Positions 13,201 to 25,508 of a stretch of DNA of 64,000 nucleotides are shown one piece after another. The translations under genes were made by a program, and so were the position numbers. The notes beneath the pieces were generated by a model. The model searched no databases. It was not told where the DNA came from and saw only the letters and a program-made list of their open reading frames with translations. The DNA comes from Onchocerca lupi (lineage: Eukaryota; Nematoda; Chromadorea; Rhabditida; Onchocercidae). Position 1 is the first letter of the stretch. Every line of letters begins with the position of its first letter. The DNA lies in contig JAOVVO010000021.1 of NCBI GenBank assembly GCA_028564675.1, forward strand, positions 124,001-188,000, given 5' to 3'.

Positions 13201-14360
13201 TCAGTAAATCTGTTATTTGACAATTACTTGAAAATTCACTTTCTGATGTGAAGAGTAAATTACGTTAGCATCATCCGCTGATTATTTTTCACTGAGAATG
13301 ATAATCCAAAAAAAAAAAAATGTGGAAGGTAAGGAATCAATGATTTTGCTAACGTAATGAAAAAGAATGGATGTTAGGCAAATGGAGTTTAATTAAGTTT
13401 GGTAAGTTGAAAATGGAAAGCAATGAAATTGTTGACAGAAAATATTTAAAAAATGATGAGATAGATGACCAAAGAGGGATGCGAAAATCAGGAATAATTA
13501 ATTTTTCTCAGTTAATTGGGCAAATCTGTCTTGAGTCTTTATATTACAAATATTCATTTTTTTAAATGATATGTTTATGTATCAGCAAATTTCATTTTTT
13601 CTCTAGCTTCTTTTTATCATGGAGCTACTTTTTATGAAGGGATGTGACTTTAAAAACAATGACTACGATTTCAAGATCAATTTGATAGCATTATAACCGT
13701 GAAATTCTTGTCTGAAATGTCAGAAAAAAAATGACAGTTTAATCATTTGGGTCAAAAAAAAAAAAAAAAAGATTTAAACCCAAATGATTCAGCCCTCATT
13801 TTATTTTCTGGAAACAAAAATGATTTTGCAAAAAATGAATGAAGACTATAAGTTAAACTAAAATAAAATAAGCTAAAATTGTTTTGGGGGCATTCACAAA
13901 CCAAATTTGTCGGGAACAATTTCTCGATACCTCTATTTAGCCTAAGAAAATTAGTATCGCCATATTGACTAGTTCACGACATAGCTATGTAATTTAAATT
14001 TCCATTTCTGAGTACTTATCACACAAAAGTTTGTATGATAATCACTCAGAAATAGAAACTTAAATTGTGTCAAATAATATTTGTCTAAAAAGCAGAAAAT
14101 CATTGCTTAATTATGAAGTCGGAGACATTGATAGTACAGAAATGCAACTTCTTCGAGCCTTATCAAAATCAAAGTAATGACCAACATGGTTGGTAATACT
14201 CAATATCTTTTAACCACAAGTGAAAAAGTGACAAAAATGAGTTTTCATTTAAGACTACACATTTATCCATTTTAATTTATCCTCGAATGCAGTTGGTGAT
14301 AAAAAGATAATGAGCTTTTTCTTCAGACAATGAGCTTTCTTCTCTCCTGGAGATCCGATT

Positions 14361-14526
14361 TCTGCAAGATCCGCACTGCATAATTATCAGAAAGTGCATA
14401 ATTATCTGCAAGATCCGCACTGCATAATTATCAGAAAGTGCATAATTATCTGCAAGATCCGCACTGCATAATTATCAGAAAGTGCATAATTATCTGCAAG
14501 ATCCGCACTGCATAATTATCAGAAAG
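14361..14526. repeat. 44-bp tandem repeat, 3.8 copies
   Basis: The unit begins tctgcaagatccgcactgca and is near-perfect at 14361, 14405, 14449 and 14493, the last copy being partial. Each unit contains the word tgcataattatc twice, so the array can form several nested hairpins. It is non-coding and intergenic, about 0.9 kb upstream of the CFAP97-like gene. Confidence 0.92.
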
Positions 14527-15413
14527 GAAGGATCCAAAAGAAGATGAAGATTACCATTTGAACTGTTGCAGCATTTCTTCAGCTTCTCCATGTTTTCATC
14601 TAATCTCACTTTATCATAGCTGAAAGAGAAGTTAAATGGATGATTGTGCAAGAAATTTCGCTCCGTAAAATGATTTATCGTACAATTACTGTAGAATTTT
14701 GTCGCTGAATCTTCCCGTTGAATCAATCATTCTGACAAAATATGTACAACAAAATGTGCCGAAATGGGTAATTTAGTTGGGAGGATGCAATATCTACGGT
14801 TTGAAGGATTGCAATTTCTAAACTGTATATTTGTTACTGATACTCCCGTTTATTATTATTTAAGAAAAAAAGAAAAATCTCCACAAATTCTAGGTTTTAA
14901 ATAGTAAACTAAACTTCTAATCACTTTCTCGTGTTCGATTGCTTATCAAATAACAATGACAGTGATATATTGATTAGAATTTTAATCAGTTAAAAGACAG
15001 AAAGTAGACTAGAAATCAACTAATTAGTCAGAAAATAAACTAATTAATCTATGAATCAAAGAACTTACTGGCTATAAATCAGAATCTTAAACTGGAATCA
15101 TAATTTTTTTTTTTTTTTTTTGCATGAAATAAAAACTGAATCAATAAACAATTTAAGAATGGCTTGCATTTCAGCTAGTTGTTGTCTCCATGGTGATGCT
15201 ATTTTATGTATCAAAATTGGCAGTAACTTCAAGCTATCATTCATTTACACATTATTAGTACCTTCTCTTCAGCAAGATTACCAACTTTTATTTTTGTTTT
15301 ATAAATTTCAAATTCTAATGATTTCAATTGAATTCCACGTGTAAAATGCTTTTATAGTGGATTTTATTTAAATAACTGTCATTTTAGATATTTTAACATC
15401 TACGAAATCAGCA

Positions 15414-16547
15414 ATGAATAATTTGATCCAACATCACGAGAGACTATATCAATTTATCAAGCACAAAGAAAAGGTATGCAAAATTCAATGAAATTTCATA
15501 TTAAAATTCAAATTTCTATTAAATTCTGTTAAAATTTATTCCTCAATTTTTCATTAGCTTCTAATTTTTTCATTTTTCATGAAATGTAGAATTTCGTGAA
15601 ATGTACATTTGGTCAGTTCTTCGAGGTTGTATTATTTCTCATCTTGTGTTCAAAATATCTACATTAATTATTTAAAAGATGAATGCGTCTTATTTCGTTT
15701 CTGAGTTTTCATCTTTCGTTTAATAACATTTTTCAAAAGTCCAAAATTCGCTTATTAAGACTTGTAATCTTTAACTATTTTCAAGGTACTGAAAGCGAAA
15801 CCTGTCGTTGAAACAAGTCCTCGATCCAAATCAATGCCAGGACGCCCGAAAATGTCATTACAAAAAGTTATTGCATTTCATCGTTCATAAATTCTTCAAT
15901 TTTTTCATCATAAATTCTTCGAACAGTAAAAACCTCCAGATAGTAAATCATTTAATTCTTAAATCTTTTTGAAATTGCCGAAATTCCGAAACATTTTTTC
16001 CGCAAATTTCCGAGATTTTCAACATCTACCTCGACTCTCCTTCTATCCATCAGTACGGCTCAATCAAAATTAAGGAACGTAAGATGCCTGTTTTTTCTCC
16101 AAATTCTATCATAAACGGAATCTCTTTCTAACCAATTGAGTTTGACCAATAAGAGGTATCACTTCATCCAGAATCTTATTAATTCTTATTTAAGCATTCT
16201 TTCTTTTTCGCTCCTATTTCATTTTTCTGTCCTTCTGTCTGGAAATAGCTATCACTTCCCATTTCAACTTCTTGTTGAATGTTATACTCTTCGCTAATAT
16301 TCGCATTGCTAATTTTTTGAGTTATACAAATTGTTTTCACCAAATATGAGAGTTATTCATGGTTAATTTTTGTTATTTCTGGTTCCCACTGGTAAGCTTT
16401 TCCTGAAGTGATCAATTTAAATCCTGCAACAGTAAAATAGCCTTATCAATTTTACAGCGCGATAAAGAAAGAAGAATTCAAGAAGAAAACGAACGTCTGC
16501 TGAAATCGTTATTGAAAATTTCGGAGCGGAAACCAAAGCACCCATAA
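15414..16547 (+). CDS. Small CFAP97/hemingway-like domain protein
   Basis: Three exons, all joined in phase 0: 15414-15473, 15786-15866, 16458-16547; 76 aa. The product has the layout of the CFAP97 (KIAA1430/hemingway) domain. It starts with HHERLYQFIKHKEKVL, followed by KAKPVVETSPRS, matching the family's 'Lysine-Ala-x-x-Val-Asp-Thr-x-Pro' hinge. It ends with a charged helix, RDKERRIQEENERLLKSLLK, matching the typical 'I-x-R-x-N-x-x-L-L' finish. Family members are linked to cilia and axonemes in animals with motile cilia. The acceptor at 15388 is 26 bases before the ATG and could be a leader trans-splice site. It is in frame with the ATG and no stop intervenes, so an upstream exon is possible. 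It is convergent with ric-19 (stops 573 bases apart). The family call rests on remembered motif layout, not a search. Confidence 0.72.
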
Positions 16548-17120
16548 TCTGTTATTTCTAACGGATCCATTTACTTTCATTGAAAATTTTTGGAAATCAA
16601 ATGACAAATAAATTTATTAAAAGGATTATCGTTTCGAAACTTTGTTTTTTGAAATGAGAGGGAACATTTTATCACGGAATATTTGACGAATGACATAAAA
16701 ATCCCTCTTATCGGAAGATGCCCTATATTATAAAAAATAAATGAAATTCTACATTTTTTAACTTTTCGCATTCCAACAATTTTACATAAAAAATTGATAT
16801 TCATGTGAAAAAAAAAATTAAATTATCGAAATCATTTGATTCCAATATGTTTAATTCTTCACCATTACGTATATTTAAACTTAAAAAATATTTGAGCTTA
16901 TCTTTTTACAAACATAAAGAAAGCAACATTCAAGACTTTGTAAGAAGTAGGAAATTGGGCAATCGCCCGAATCAACAGTTCTTAAACACTCCACTATTAC
17001 TGACTGCAGTTGTTTCAAATTCTTTCAGAAATCCATTCCAAACCTGCAAACTTAATGGTTTACATTTTGTTAACAAACATCTAAGAATTAAGTTTAAAAT
17101 TTAATTCATTTGAAGTTTTA
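16548..17120. other. Convergent intergenic spacer
   Basis: This spacer lies between the stops of the CFAP97-like gene (plus) and ric-19 (minus). It should hold both 3' UTRs. An aataaatttatt segment near 16609 could act as a poly(A) signal in either orientation. An open frame at 16805-17104 shows no family resemblance. Confidence 0.5.
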
Positions 17121-20100
17121 CTATGGAAACTGTATTATTTCATTATTTTGCAATACTGAACTTACATCGAAATTTGGATCTGTGGATTCTGCGAAAGGAT
17201 TCGGGAAATTGCTTTCAGTAGAAGAAAACTGCAGCAGCTGCGATGGTAGGGTTAATGATGACGAAGATGGCGTAAGAGAAGATGGAAAAATTACTGCATC
17301 AGATGTAATTAGATTTGCTGTTAGCTTTGACCAGTCGGATGCAAATGAATTTACTTCAGAAGCAGTATCATCCAAAGATAGTAAATCCATGAGATCGGAT
17401 GGACAGCGAAATGCTAAAAAGATTAATGAAATGATGAGTGGTATTATCTTAGTTCATTTTTTCCGGAATTTATTTATGCAAGAAATACAATCAGAATACA
17501 TCCGTAATATCCAATAATCTTTATAGTCTCGCCAGTCTAATCATAAATTACTTTAAATCTTTTTTAAATACCATACTGAATAAGTATTGCATGCCAAAAT
17601 TTCAATATTATTATTCTTTCGGACACCTGACATCTTCCATTTCAGAACTCATAAGACAAACTCGAAGTTACCTTTTCTGTTTGATTTCCATCCTGGTGGC
17701 GGAGCTATTGCTGGGACTGTGATATTTGATACTTCTTTTATTGGATCTGCTTCAATTGATACTAATGTTTGCTTTGGCATATCGCTTGGTTCACCGTTGT
17801 CTCCGTTTTGACTTTCTTCTAGTAAGCCCAGTGGGCTTTCAATTCGATTGTCCAATAAATCATGTCCATTCAGATTCTCTAAATCCCGTAGCACTTGCTC
17901 CATTTCCTGTTCACATTCATCGAGCTCAATTAAGCTGAAAGATATTCAATGATCACTTATTAAAATTTATCCATCAGTTCTATGAATGATATTCTTACTA
18001 TAAAACTTTTTCAAAAGTTCAATTGTATGAAAATAGACAACCTTTCAGATCCTTTTTTTATAGTTGTAATTTGGTCATCATTCTCTGAATCAAGTTCCTT
18101 TAAAGGTTCAATCAAATCCTACAAAAATTGTTAGATATTTCATTTCTTTGGAAAATTTATTTATTATTAATCTAATTGCTTAGTCTTTTGACTGGAATCA
18201 ATATTCCGAAAAACTCTTTGCATCCTACATCATATAAAAGTATGAATTTGGGAAATAAGTACCGTTAGTATTTCAAATTCGTAATGTTTACGACTGGACA
18301 CAAAATCATAAATTTTCTCATATGCCAACGTTGTTTGCTCGTAGTAAATGTACAATAATTTCTGATACGATTCCAACAACTATCAAAGCAATGAAATAAA
18401 TTAAATTATTAATCTGAATTATAAGTCAAATCAAATGGAATATGCAATTTTCTGAGTCATTTTTATCAGAAATCATTCGGTCTTTCTGAAAGACGTTTAT
18501 CATATCAACCATTAGATCAAAGGTTCAATCTGATAGAAGCAGATGAGGATTTTGAAGAGTCTGTAGCTATTTTGCATTATTTGTCAAACACCGAATATTA
18601 AGTAAAGTGCAGAATAATAATTAATTTTAGGGAAAAATAAAGTTTAATTGATAAAGTTTAATTGTATCTACTTTTTTTCGAAGTCAAAAGAAAATAAATT
18701 CAGCTAATGAAATGAATGGAACATTTGAAGAAGTGCATTTCTCAATCAAAAATTACCATTTGTTTGGAAAACTGACAGAAGCATATATGACATGTAGAAA
18801 CTTGCATCCATTTGTATCAAATCTTACTTTATCTAGGCGTTTTAAAATACGTTTCTCGAAATTATTTGCTGTTCTACATTTGATGTATTTGATTTATAAT
18901 ATGAAATGATAAATTATATATTTCATATTACTACATATAAATTGAACCGAATGACTCAACGATTGGGCTATCATCCTACTATTCGCAAACCTTTGCAAAA
19001 ATTGAGCTTCAAGTAGAAAAAAAAGAGGATATCCCTTTTTTAACTCGAAATTTGGGAATGAGATTGGTTACAATATACCTGCGAAAACAAATTATAACGA
19101 CTAGCGACCAATAAATCCACTTTTTGAAGAGTGTCCAATTTCAAATTATCCAATTTCTCCTTATTTCGTCTAACAACATTCTGGGCTGTGCGAAATTTTT
19201 CCAAAATATTTTCTGCATCTGGATCAAGCTAAAATACGGGAGAATCAATAAGGAAAGAAAAATATATTGGTACAATGAATTCTTGATAAATTCCCAATTA
19301 GAGAATTACTCAAAATCGCTAATGGATATAGAGAACCTTCAGAGGTCACACAGATTATTTGCAAGGTATTAAAGTTTGAATTCATAACATTTGGATGAAA
19401 ATATATCAGCTCTAGACAGCAAGTAGAAATTTTCTAACATTTGAAAATCTCAGTCTAGAAGGTTTTATAGTGGTTAACCTCTTTACTTGTTTTCTTCATC
19501 CATAATAATGATCCTCTATATTCAGTCCTGGCTTTTTCCGCAGCATCCACTGTACTAGCACAATCCAAAATAGCTCTTTCCGTGAAAACATGAAGCTCAC
19601 CAAAGAATCGTAGTAGAGGATTTCGAATTTGTAATCTAGCAATTAAGTTTTGTGGATTTTATTAATAAACTAGCAGTACCTGACCAAGCTTTGTGTGGCC
19701 GGCTCCAGCTAGTTTATATAAATAAAAATTTAAATGTTCGTCTGTTCAAAATCTTAAGTCTTCGAAATTTTTAAATACGCGCCTTATTTGTGATAGTTCA
19801 AAATTTAAAATCTTCGAAAGTTCTTATTTATTGCTTTGAAATTTTGATCTAATGTTACATTCGAATACGCGCACTTTTTATACACACGTGTTGCTGTAGC
19901 TCAGTTTGGTTAAATGGAAAAAAAGAAGAGAAAAACCGCGCTTTCTAATTTTGGGGGAAATTAATTTCACAATGCTTGTGGATATACAATAATTTTTGTT
20001 GTTTCACTGTCTGTGTAGATATAGAGATTGTCTGGTTTGCCGATTCTAGAACACGCAACATATAATTGTTCATGTGAGAAGCAATCCGTTTCTATATCTA

Positions 20101-23100
20101 AACCGCACAATTCTAAAGATTGACCCTGAGCTTTGTTGATGATGGTTGCAAATGCCAATCGGATTAAGAACTGCAGTCTTTTAAAGTAGAATGGCCTATC
20201 CGTTGGAATCGTTGGAATTCGAGAAATGAGGACATCTTTACCTTTGAAAATTCTTGTCAAAACTTTTGCTTCTACGACGTTGCTCATTATTTTTTAACTT
20301 CAAGCGCGTGCCGGTGCAAAGTTTTGGTTGGTTGATGTTTCGCAACATGCTAAAAGGAACGCTGATTTTCAATCGCAGTACGTGCGGTGACATTCCTGGC
20401 AGATCGAGTAAATTCAAAAATTCTATAAGGTAATTCGCTTCATTTGCCTACGCAACAGTGTTGACGGTATTGTATATAATTGCCTCGCTTTGAATGTCAG
20501 ACAGAATGATATTGTTAAGTTCATCGACGTCTTTGTTCTTGGCCGCAAGAATAGCTCCTTCATTCAGCCAATCGCGATTTTTATAATTGATTTGAATCTT
20601 GGGAAATACTTTTTCAACCAGTTTTTCTCTTGACGTCACTAAATTGCAAAAGTTATGGGCAATGAAATTCGTCCTGAAATCAGAGCAACCGGCGTCTTTC
20701 TGCTCCCAATTTCCAACAATTAATATGAAAATATCCTGGCTGATCGATCGTTTTGCAGCTGTAAACACATATTTGTGATTAATTTTATGTCTTTACATAT
20801 CGCGATAAAGTGGAGTATTTCAAAGAAGTATTTATTTCGTCCGCTGGTGTCCATCAAAAAATTATAGGTAATGTTTGCCTGAAATCTCCTTCAAGCAATA
20901 TTAATGCCTTTCCAAATGGTCTGATGTTTCTACGCAAATCTTGCAATGATCAATCATGATTTTTTGCGAGACATTGTGCATTCATCCCAAATAATAAGTT
21001 TATATTTTGCAAATACTTTCCTCATGCCGGATGCTTTGGAAATGTTGCACGTGGGAGTTCCAATAAAATTGCATGTTTAATGGCAATTTCAAAGTGAATA
21101 AGCAGTTTTTCTACCTAGCAATATCGGTAGCAATTTCGCAGCTATTCCGGATTATGCAAGAGCTATGCGTTTTCGGATCTAATTGCTGTCCTAATCAATC
21201 TAATTAGGGACGTTTTACCAATTCCTTCTGGAGCATCTAAGAAGATTTCTTCAACTCCGTTATTGAAAATTTGCATTACTTAATAAAACATAAGCGATCT
21301 TTTGTAAATACCTTTTTGCTCCAGCATTAGCCTAGGAACATTTGATTGCACATAAGACAATAGATCACTTGTGTTTTCACAACACAATCCTACATCAAAC
21401 AAAGCAGCAGTAGATCGATTTACTATCAGCCGTACTCGCAACCATACATCTTCAAGTCTGACTTCACGTCGCTCTATTCGTATTTGAGCTATTCTCTGCA
21501 TTTTCCGTTCGTTTGCTGATACCATTCTACCTCAGTTTGATTTGCAATTAATGATCGCATTCCTTCCGCTGCGCGGGGACGACGACTTAACTTTGTTCTT
21601 TTGCGAGGCATTATTTGGATGAAATGAAGCAGATAGAATGCACCTCAGCTGTTCTCGAAATCATCTTATGAACTTAAATTTAGACCCAGAACTTTTTTTA
21701 AAATTTTAAATCTCCGAAAGTTCTTACCTTTTGCTTCGAAATTTTGACAGAACGTTGCATTGCAATATGCATTTGCTTTTACCGAGCATACTGAAGGCCA
21801 CGTACACTTTACAGAAAGTAGGCATAGTCAGTAGATTCAATCCGCTCACTTACTTTTAATTGTCACAGATTTGACAGATACAAAAAAAGTAGGTATATCT
21901 ATATAAAGCCACGCGCTTATTCGAATGTAACATTGTATCAAAGTTTCAAATCAATCGAATCAATTAAAGAAGTTGAAACGTGGTATCAAAATGAACAACG
22001 CAGACGGTAGGCTTCAGTCCGCTCATAAAGACATGATCAGTAAACCTTGCCCGATCATGAAGGAGTGGTCAATAAATTCTGTCCGTTCATGAAAGCGAGA
22101 TGCAGGATATGGTCAAAAAATTCAATCCGGTAAGACAGGTAAGACATGTAGAAAAAAGTAGGTATGTCTATATAAAAATGTGCGCCTACTCGAATGCAAG
22201 GTAATATCAACATTTGGAAGCAATCGGTGAAGAAATTTCGGGGATTTAAGGCTGGTTTTATTTATGACAGATTTAAAAGTGAAAATTTACATTTTCATTT
22301 ATATGAATATAGATTGGTTCATGACAACAGAAATTCTCCAGACCGATAGGTCAACTTCTTTTTCTTTTTAAAAAAGAGTAATACCGAAACAAATTTGCTG
22401 ACTAAAAGCAACTTGACAAATTTTTATTGCAGTTCAGCTTATAAAAAAATTACTCGTTTTTAAAAGAGCGAAATAACTGAAAAATTTTTTAAGTCGTTAA
22501 ACTTACTTCAAAAAAAATTTTTGATCACTATCTGAAAAGGAGATAAAAGTGGGATCTTGTTATGAGATTATGAATTTAAAAGACAGAAGATATGTTCAGA
22601 AATAACCTATGATGCACTGAAAGGGCCAATACCCTAGCGACAGCGACCATAACACGACCGGCAGCTGTCATTTCTGCTCCACCATCATCTTTCAACATTT
22701 TACTCAATTCAAATTCCACTTGCACTAATTCTAAAGAAAATTTTTGTTACATTCAGTAATTATAGCTACCTGAGTTCCACTTTTGATGATAGTTCTTTTT
22801 CAGAATTTCGAAATATAAAGCGTAGCTTATAAAATAGCTGAACGCTAAACTTTGCCATTCTATTCTATAATAGTGATTGATTGCAAAATATAGTGGTACT
22901 AACAACTTTCAAGTTTTTGATGAAAATTCTTCTCCAAAATTATAATTGTATTTGCTTAAAAAAATACCGCTAAGATAATGTTGATAGTTATCGATGCAGC
23001 AAAGCATTTGATCAGATGTTTCTTGAACGAATCGAAAGAGAGCTAATTTAGTGTCTAATTCCGCATCTGAAGCTAACAGATGTTCATCTTCCTGAAAAAT

Positions 23101-23679
23101 GCAGTTTGTCAATTAGATTTTATTTTTCATTTCGAAATATTCCTTGGAAGTTTTAACATTTTTACTATCCACCAACAATATTATCATTTGCAACCAAGGG
23201 AAGTCTTATTAACCTTCTTTCCCAGTTTTTTCCTTATTAATTGCTTAGCTGTCCAGTACTGCTGGCGCATTTTATTCAATGTAGGTTCATCAAATTGATC
23301 CACAAAACGATCGAAATTTAAACCGCTAAAATCAGATGCTAATATTATTGTTAATTAATAAAATATTCAACAACCTGTTGATATGAATTCAAGGTCACTG
23401 TAATAATAAAGAGTAGATGAACACCCGGAAAAAGACTGAAAAAGATTGACTGCTTTGGTATTGAAAAATAAGGCCAGTAGGCATGAATCGAGTGGCACAG
23501 CTGACATTGAGCATGACATCGTGAATTTGTCGCAATAATATATTTACAGTAAAGATTTAAAACAACTACAGAATACTACAGTAGTTAATAGGACGGTGAA
23601 AAGAAAAGTCGTTAATTTTACTCTTTCTAATATTAAAGCATCACCTGGTAGTCAATTCATAATGACGTGCATAAGCCAT
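17121..23679 (-). CDS. ric-19: ICA69/ICA1 homologue (RIC-19), arfaptin-homology/BAR protein
   Basis: Ten exons, minus strand: 23679-23645, 23325-23214, 23091-22968, 22730-22607, 19635-19479, 19228-19079, 18379-18263, 18118-18042, 17934-17672, 17413-17121; 483 aa. Residues about 15-270 form the AH/BAR domain. Diagnostic stretches are KMRQQYWTAKQLIRKKLGKK, EDEHLLASDAELDTKLALF, TEYRGSLLWMK, and KLDTLQKVDLLVASRYNLFS. The acidic, Ser-rich C-terminal half contains APPPGW and DLMDLLSLDD. In C. elegans RIC-19 binds active RAB-2 and acts in dense-core vesicle maturation in neurons. The exon 4 donor is set at 22607 because that completes VLALSVHHR, aligned with the family's ALCFSSQQR, and keeps frame into exon 5. 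Intron 4 is about 3 kb because a Helitron sits in it; the other introns range from 87 bp to about 0.7 kb. Its 5' end is divergent from SNIP1. Confidence 0.95.
19670..22330 (-). mobile_element. Decayed Helitron inside intron 4 of ric-19
   Basis: The 3' terminus is clear on the minus strand. A hairpin with arms CCGGCCAC and TTGGTCAGG is followed by TACTGCTAG and then a T. That is the Helitron pattern of a subterminal hairpin, a CTRR end and insertion next to T. The end is at 19670, only 35 bases from the start of exon 5. Helicase remnants follow (19967-21611). Beyond them, related blocks of about 120 bp near 21885 and 22145 share the words aaaaagtaggta-tctatataaa and gaatgcaa. The 5' TC end could not be placed, so 22330 is approximate. 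The element has the same orientation as the host gene. Confidence 0.8.
19967..21611 (-). pseudogene. Broken Helitron helicase (PIF1-like) with Rep region missing
   Basis: Fragments lie in order on the minus strand. Near 21611 is a basic start MPRKRTKLSRRPR typical of Helitron ORFs. At 21525-21290 an Arg-rich stretch runs directly into the helicase entry SNVPRLMLEQKG. Near 21280-21170 is a degenerate Walker A, APEGIGKTSLIRLI. Near 20990-20840 are remnants of the DEAD-like and GDFRQTLP-type motifs. At 20768-20448 is FCNLV...VFPKIQINYKNRDWL. At 20287-19967 is the final motif INKAQGQSLE, then CFSHEQLYVACSR and VYPQAL. Stops and frameshifts separate the pieces, so it is inactive. The jump from the N-terminal basic segment to the helicase shows that the HUH nuclease (Rep) part was deleted. 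Confidence 0.85.
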
Positions 23680-25508
23680 CTTGTTATCGTAGAACTTCAA
23701 TTCCTAGATGACATTTCGAAATTTATATTATTTAACATATTTCTTTGGTAAAACATTAAAGTTTAATAGTATGAACGTTTCATAACAACGATTCGAATTA
23801 AATTATTAAAAATAAACATTGGCGACAAAGACAATATCATTTCTATTTCTTACTTCACTCATTCGCTTATCCCCGCTTTTCATCAACCACCTTTTTTTTT
23901 TTTTGCATTCAGTTAATTCTAGGACCATTGATTTTTCCAACAATTTGTTTTAAAAATGAAACTTAATCTAACATTTTTCAAATGAACCCTTCTTCCTACT
24001 AAAACACCTCATGTTAACTCTGTTTAGTGCTTTTAAATTTCATTTTCGTCTACTTTTACTCTTTTTATTCCTTAGTAAGGCCAAATTGTTCACTACCGTT
24101 AAAGTTCTCCGAATTCGATTATTTCAATTTCTAATTAGATCATTTTCCGATGTCTTTAATTTCACTTCATTTTTTTTAAACAATGTCCCTCTTTTTAAAA
24201 AGTTTAATATCTTAATCTGATGTGATAACTTTGGTCTGTCTGACGACATCATTGACAAATGCTCTTCCGTTATCTCTCGGTACTACTTTATTTTCTAAAG
24301 AACCCAAGACTTGATACAGAAAAAAAGTCGAGTTAGAATGTTTTAAAATCTTCTTAGTATCGATAAAAACTTCACATGAGAATACTATATTATTGCATCA
24401 CTCAGTGATATCTAAAGAGTAGTAAACATTCGATGGATCTCCTCAAAAAATTGATAACACTGAACCGCCAGTTAGGCCTAAGAATTAGTTTGTCTAAAAT
24501 TTTATACTTTTTATGTCTAATTTTCTTGTCTAAAACTTGGTGCCTAAAAAATAATTAGACATCCAGCTGAGCTCAGTATTAAAATAAAACTTCAGTTTAT
24601 AAAATCAACAAAATCGATGTCAATGCTTATCAGTTGCTCGAAAATATCCAGACTTTTCGGGCAGACATTTCAGTCACATCGATGGCTTGATATCGATTAT
24701 AGGAACATGAGAAATAGTAGAACCGAATGAAGAGTGCAGAAGCAATGGAAAGAGCTCATGAATGATGGATGACAGCGGAGCAGCATCGCAGAATAGCTAG
24801 GCGCCAGTAGCTATGGCCAAGGTGGGCTCTTTTCCATGATATTTCCTTTGATAGGGGACTTGCTGATTAATCAGTTAGCAACAGTAATTAAGCTAACAAA
24901 TCTCCATTCCCTTCCTTTTTGAGCCTTTCATTTATTTTTCTTTCTTCTTTCTCTCTCTGCATTTTTTATCAATTTGTATGCTTTCTATTCAACAATCAAT
25001 TAATTACTGAAGTGAATTCATTCACCAGCCTTTGCTATGCGCTTTCCTAAAGTATTCAGCATCGAAAATGGATGAAATATTTGCATTACAGGAAGGAAAG
25101 GGTGTACTGTACAGGAGGAGAAGAGTACGGTATAGGAGAAAATGATGTAGGTGGACAGTACCTTGAATGATGCTGCTATCATGTTCTATAAATGTTTTAC
25201 TATCATCAGGAGGAATTTGAAGGATAAGCAACTGCAAAAAACCGCACTCCTCTCACATCTTCTTCACGGAGACAGATGAGATTCTCTCTGATGGGGCCGC
25301 ATTAAAAGTTCATTGCTGAGATGATATAGCTCATGAGAAAAGGTGGCGAGGAAGATTGGCGGGAGAGGTGTAGAATTTCCTTGGTGAGAAGATTCTCATT
25401 ACTTGCTTCAATGATTACTAGAACTGTAAGATTAGATTGACCCAATTTCATTTGTCAGTTCATCAAGACACGACGAGTGGACCTATAAGTTGAACTTGAA
25501 AATTTCAG
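23680..25508. promoter_or_regulatory. Divergent intergenic region between ric-19 and SNIP1
   Basis: This 1.8-kb spacer between two head-to-head genes presumably carries both promoters. Base composition rises at 24690-24850 (gacagcggagcagcatcgca, taggcgccagtagc) and 25290-25380. I see no recognisable exon. The SNIP1 side ends in a TTTCAG acceptor directly on the start codon. The promoter assignment is by position only. Confidence 0.4.

Larger units (their letters stand above)
6483..15387. other. 9-kb intergenic tract between MTSS1-like and CFAP97-like genes
   Basis: This lies between the 5' end of the minus-strand MTSS1-like gene and the plus-strand CFAP97-like gene. I found no exon with recognisable protein similarity. 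Open frames at 7598-7837, 8781-8993, 12903-13157, 13371-13565 and 14490-14726 are short, AT-rich and unconvincing. A 49-codon frame starting near 11313 is also undecided. The tract contains a GC-rich island (9040-9530), a palindromic 16-bp array and a partial duplication (9840-10260), a 44-bp tandem repeat (14361-14526), and homopolymer A/T runs near 6773, 13750 and 15104. Confidence 0.5.

Noticed and set aside
22607..22633. Earlier donor at 22632 for ric-19 exon 4
   Set aside because: It would delete the family's ALCFSSQQR-like segment and leave exon 5 out of frame; the donor after 22607 restores both.
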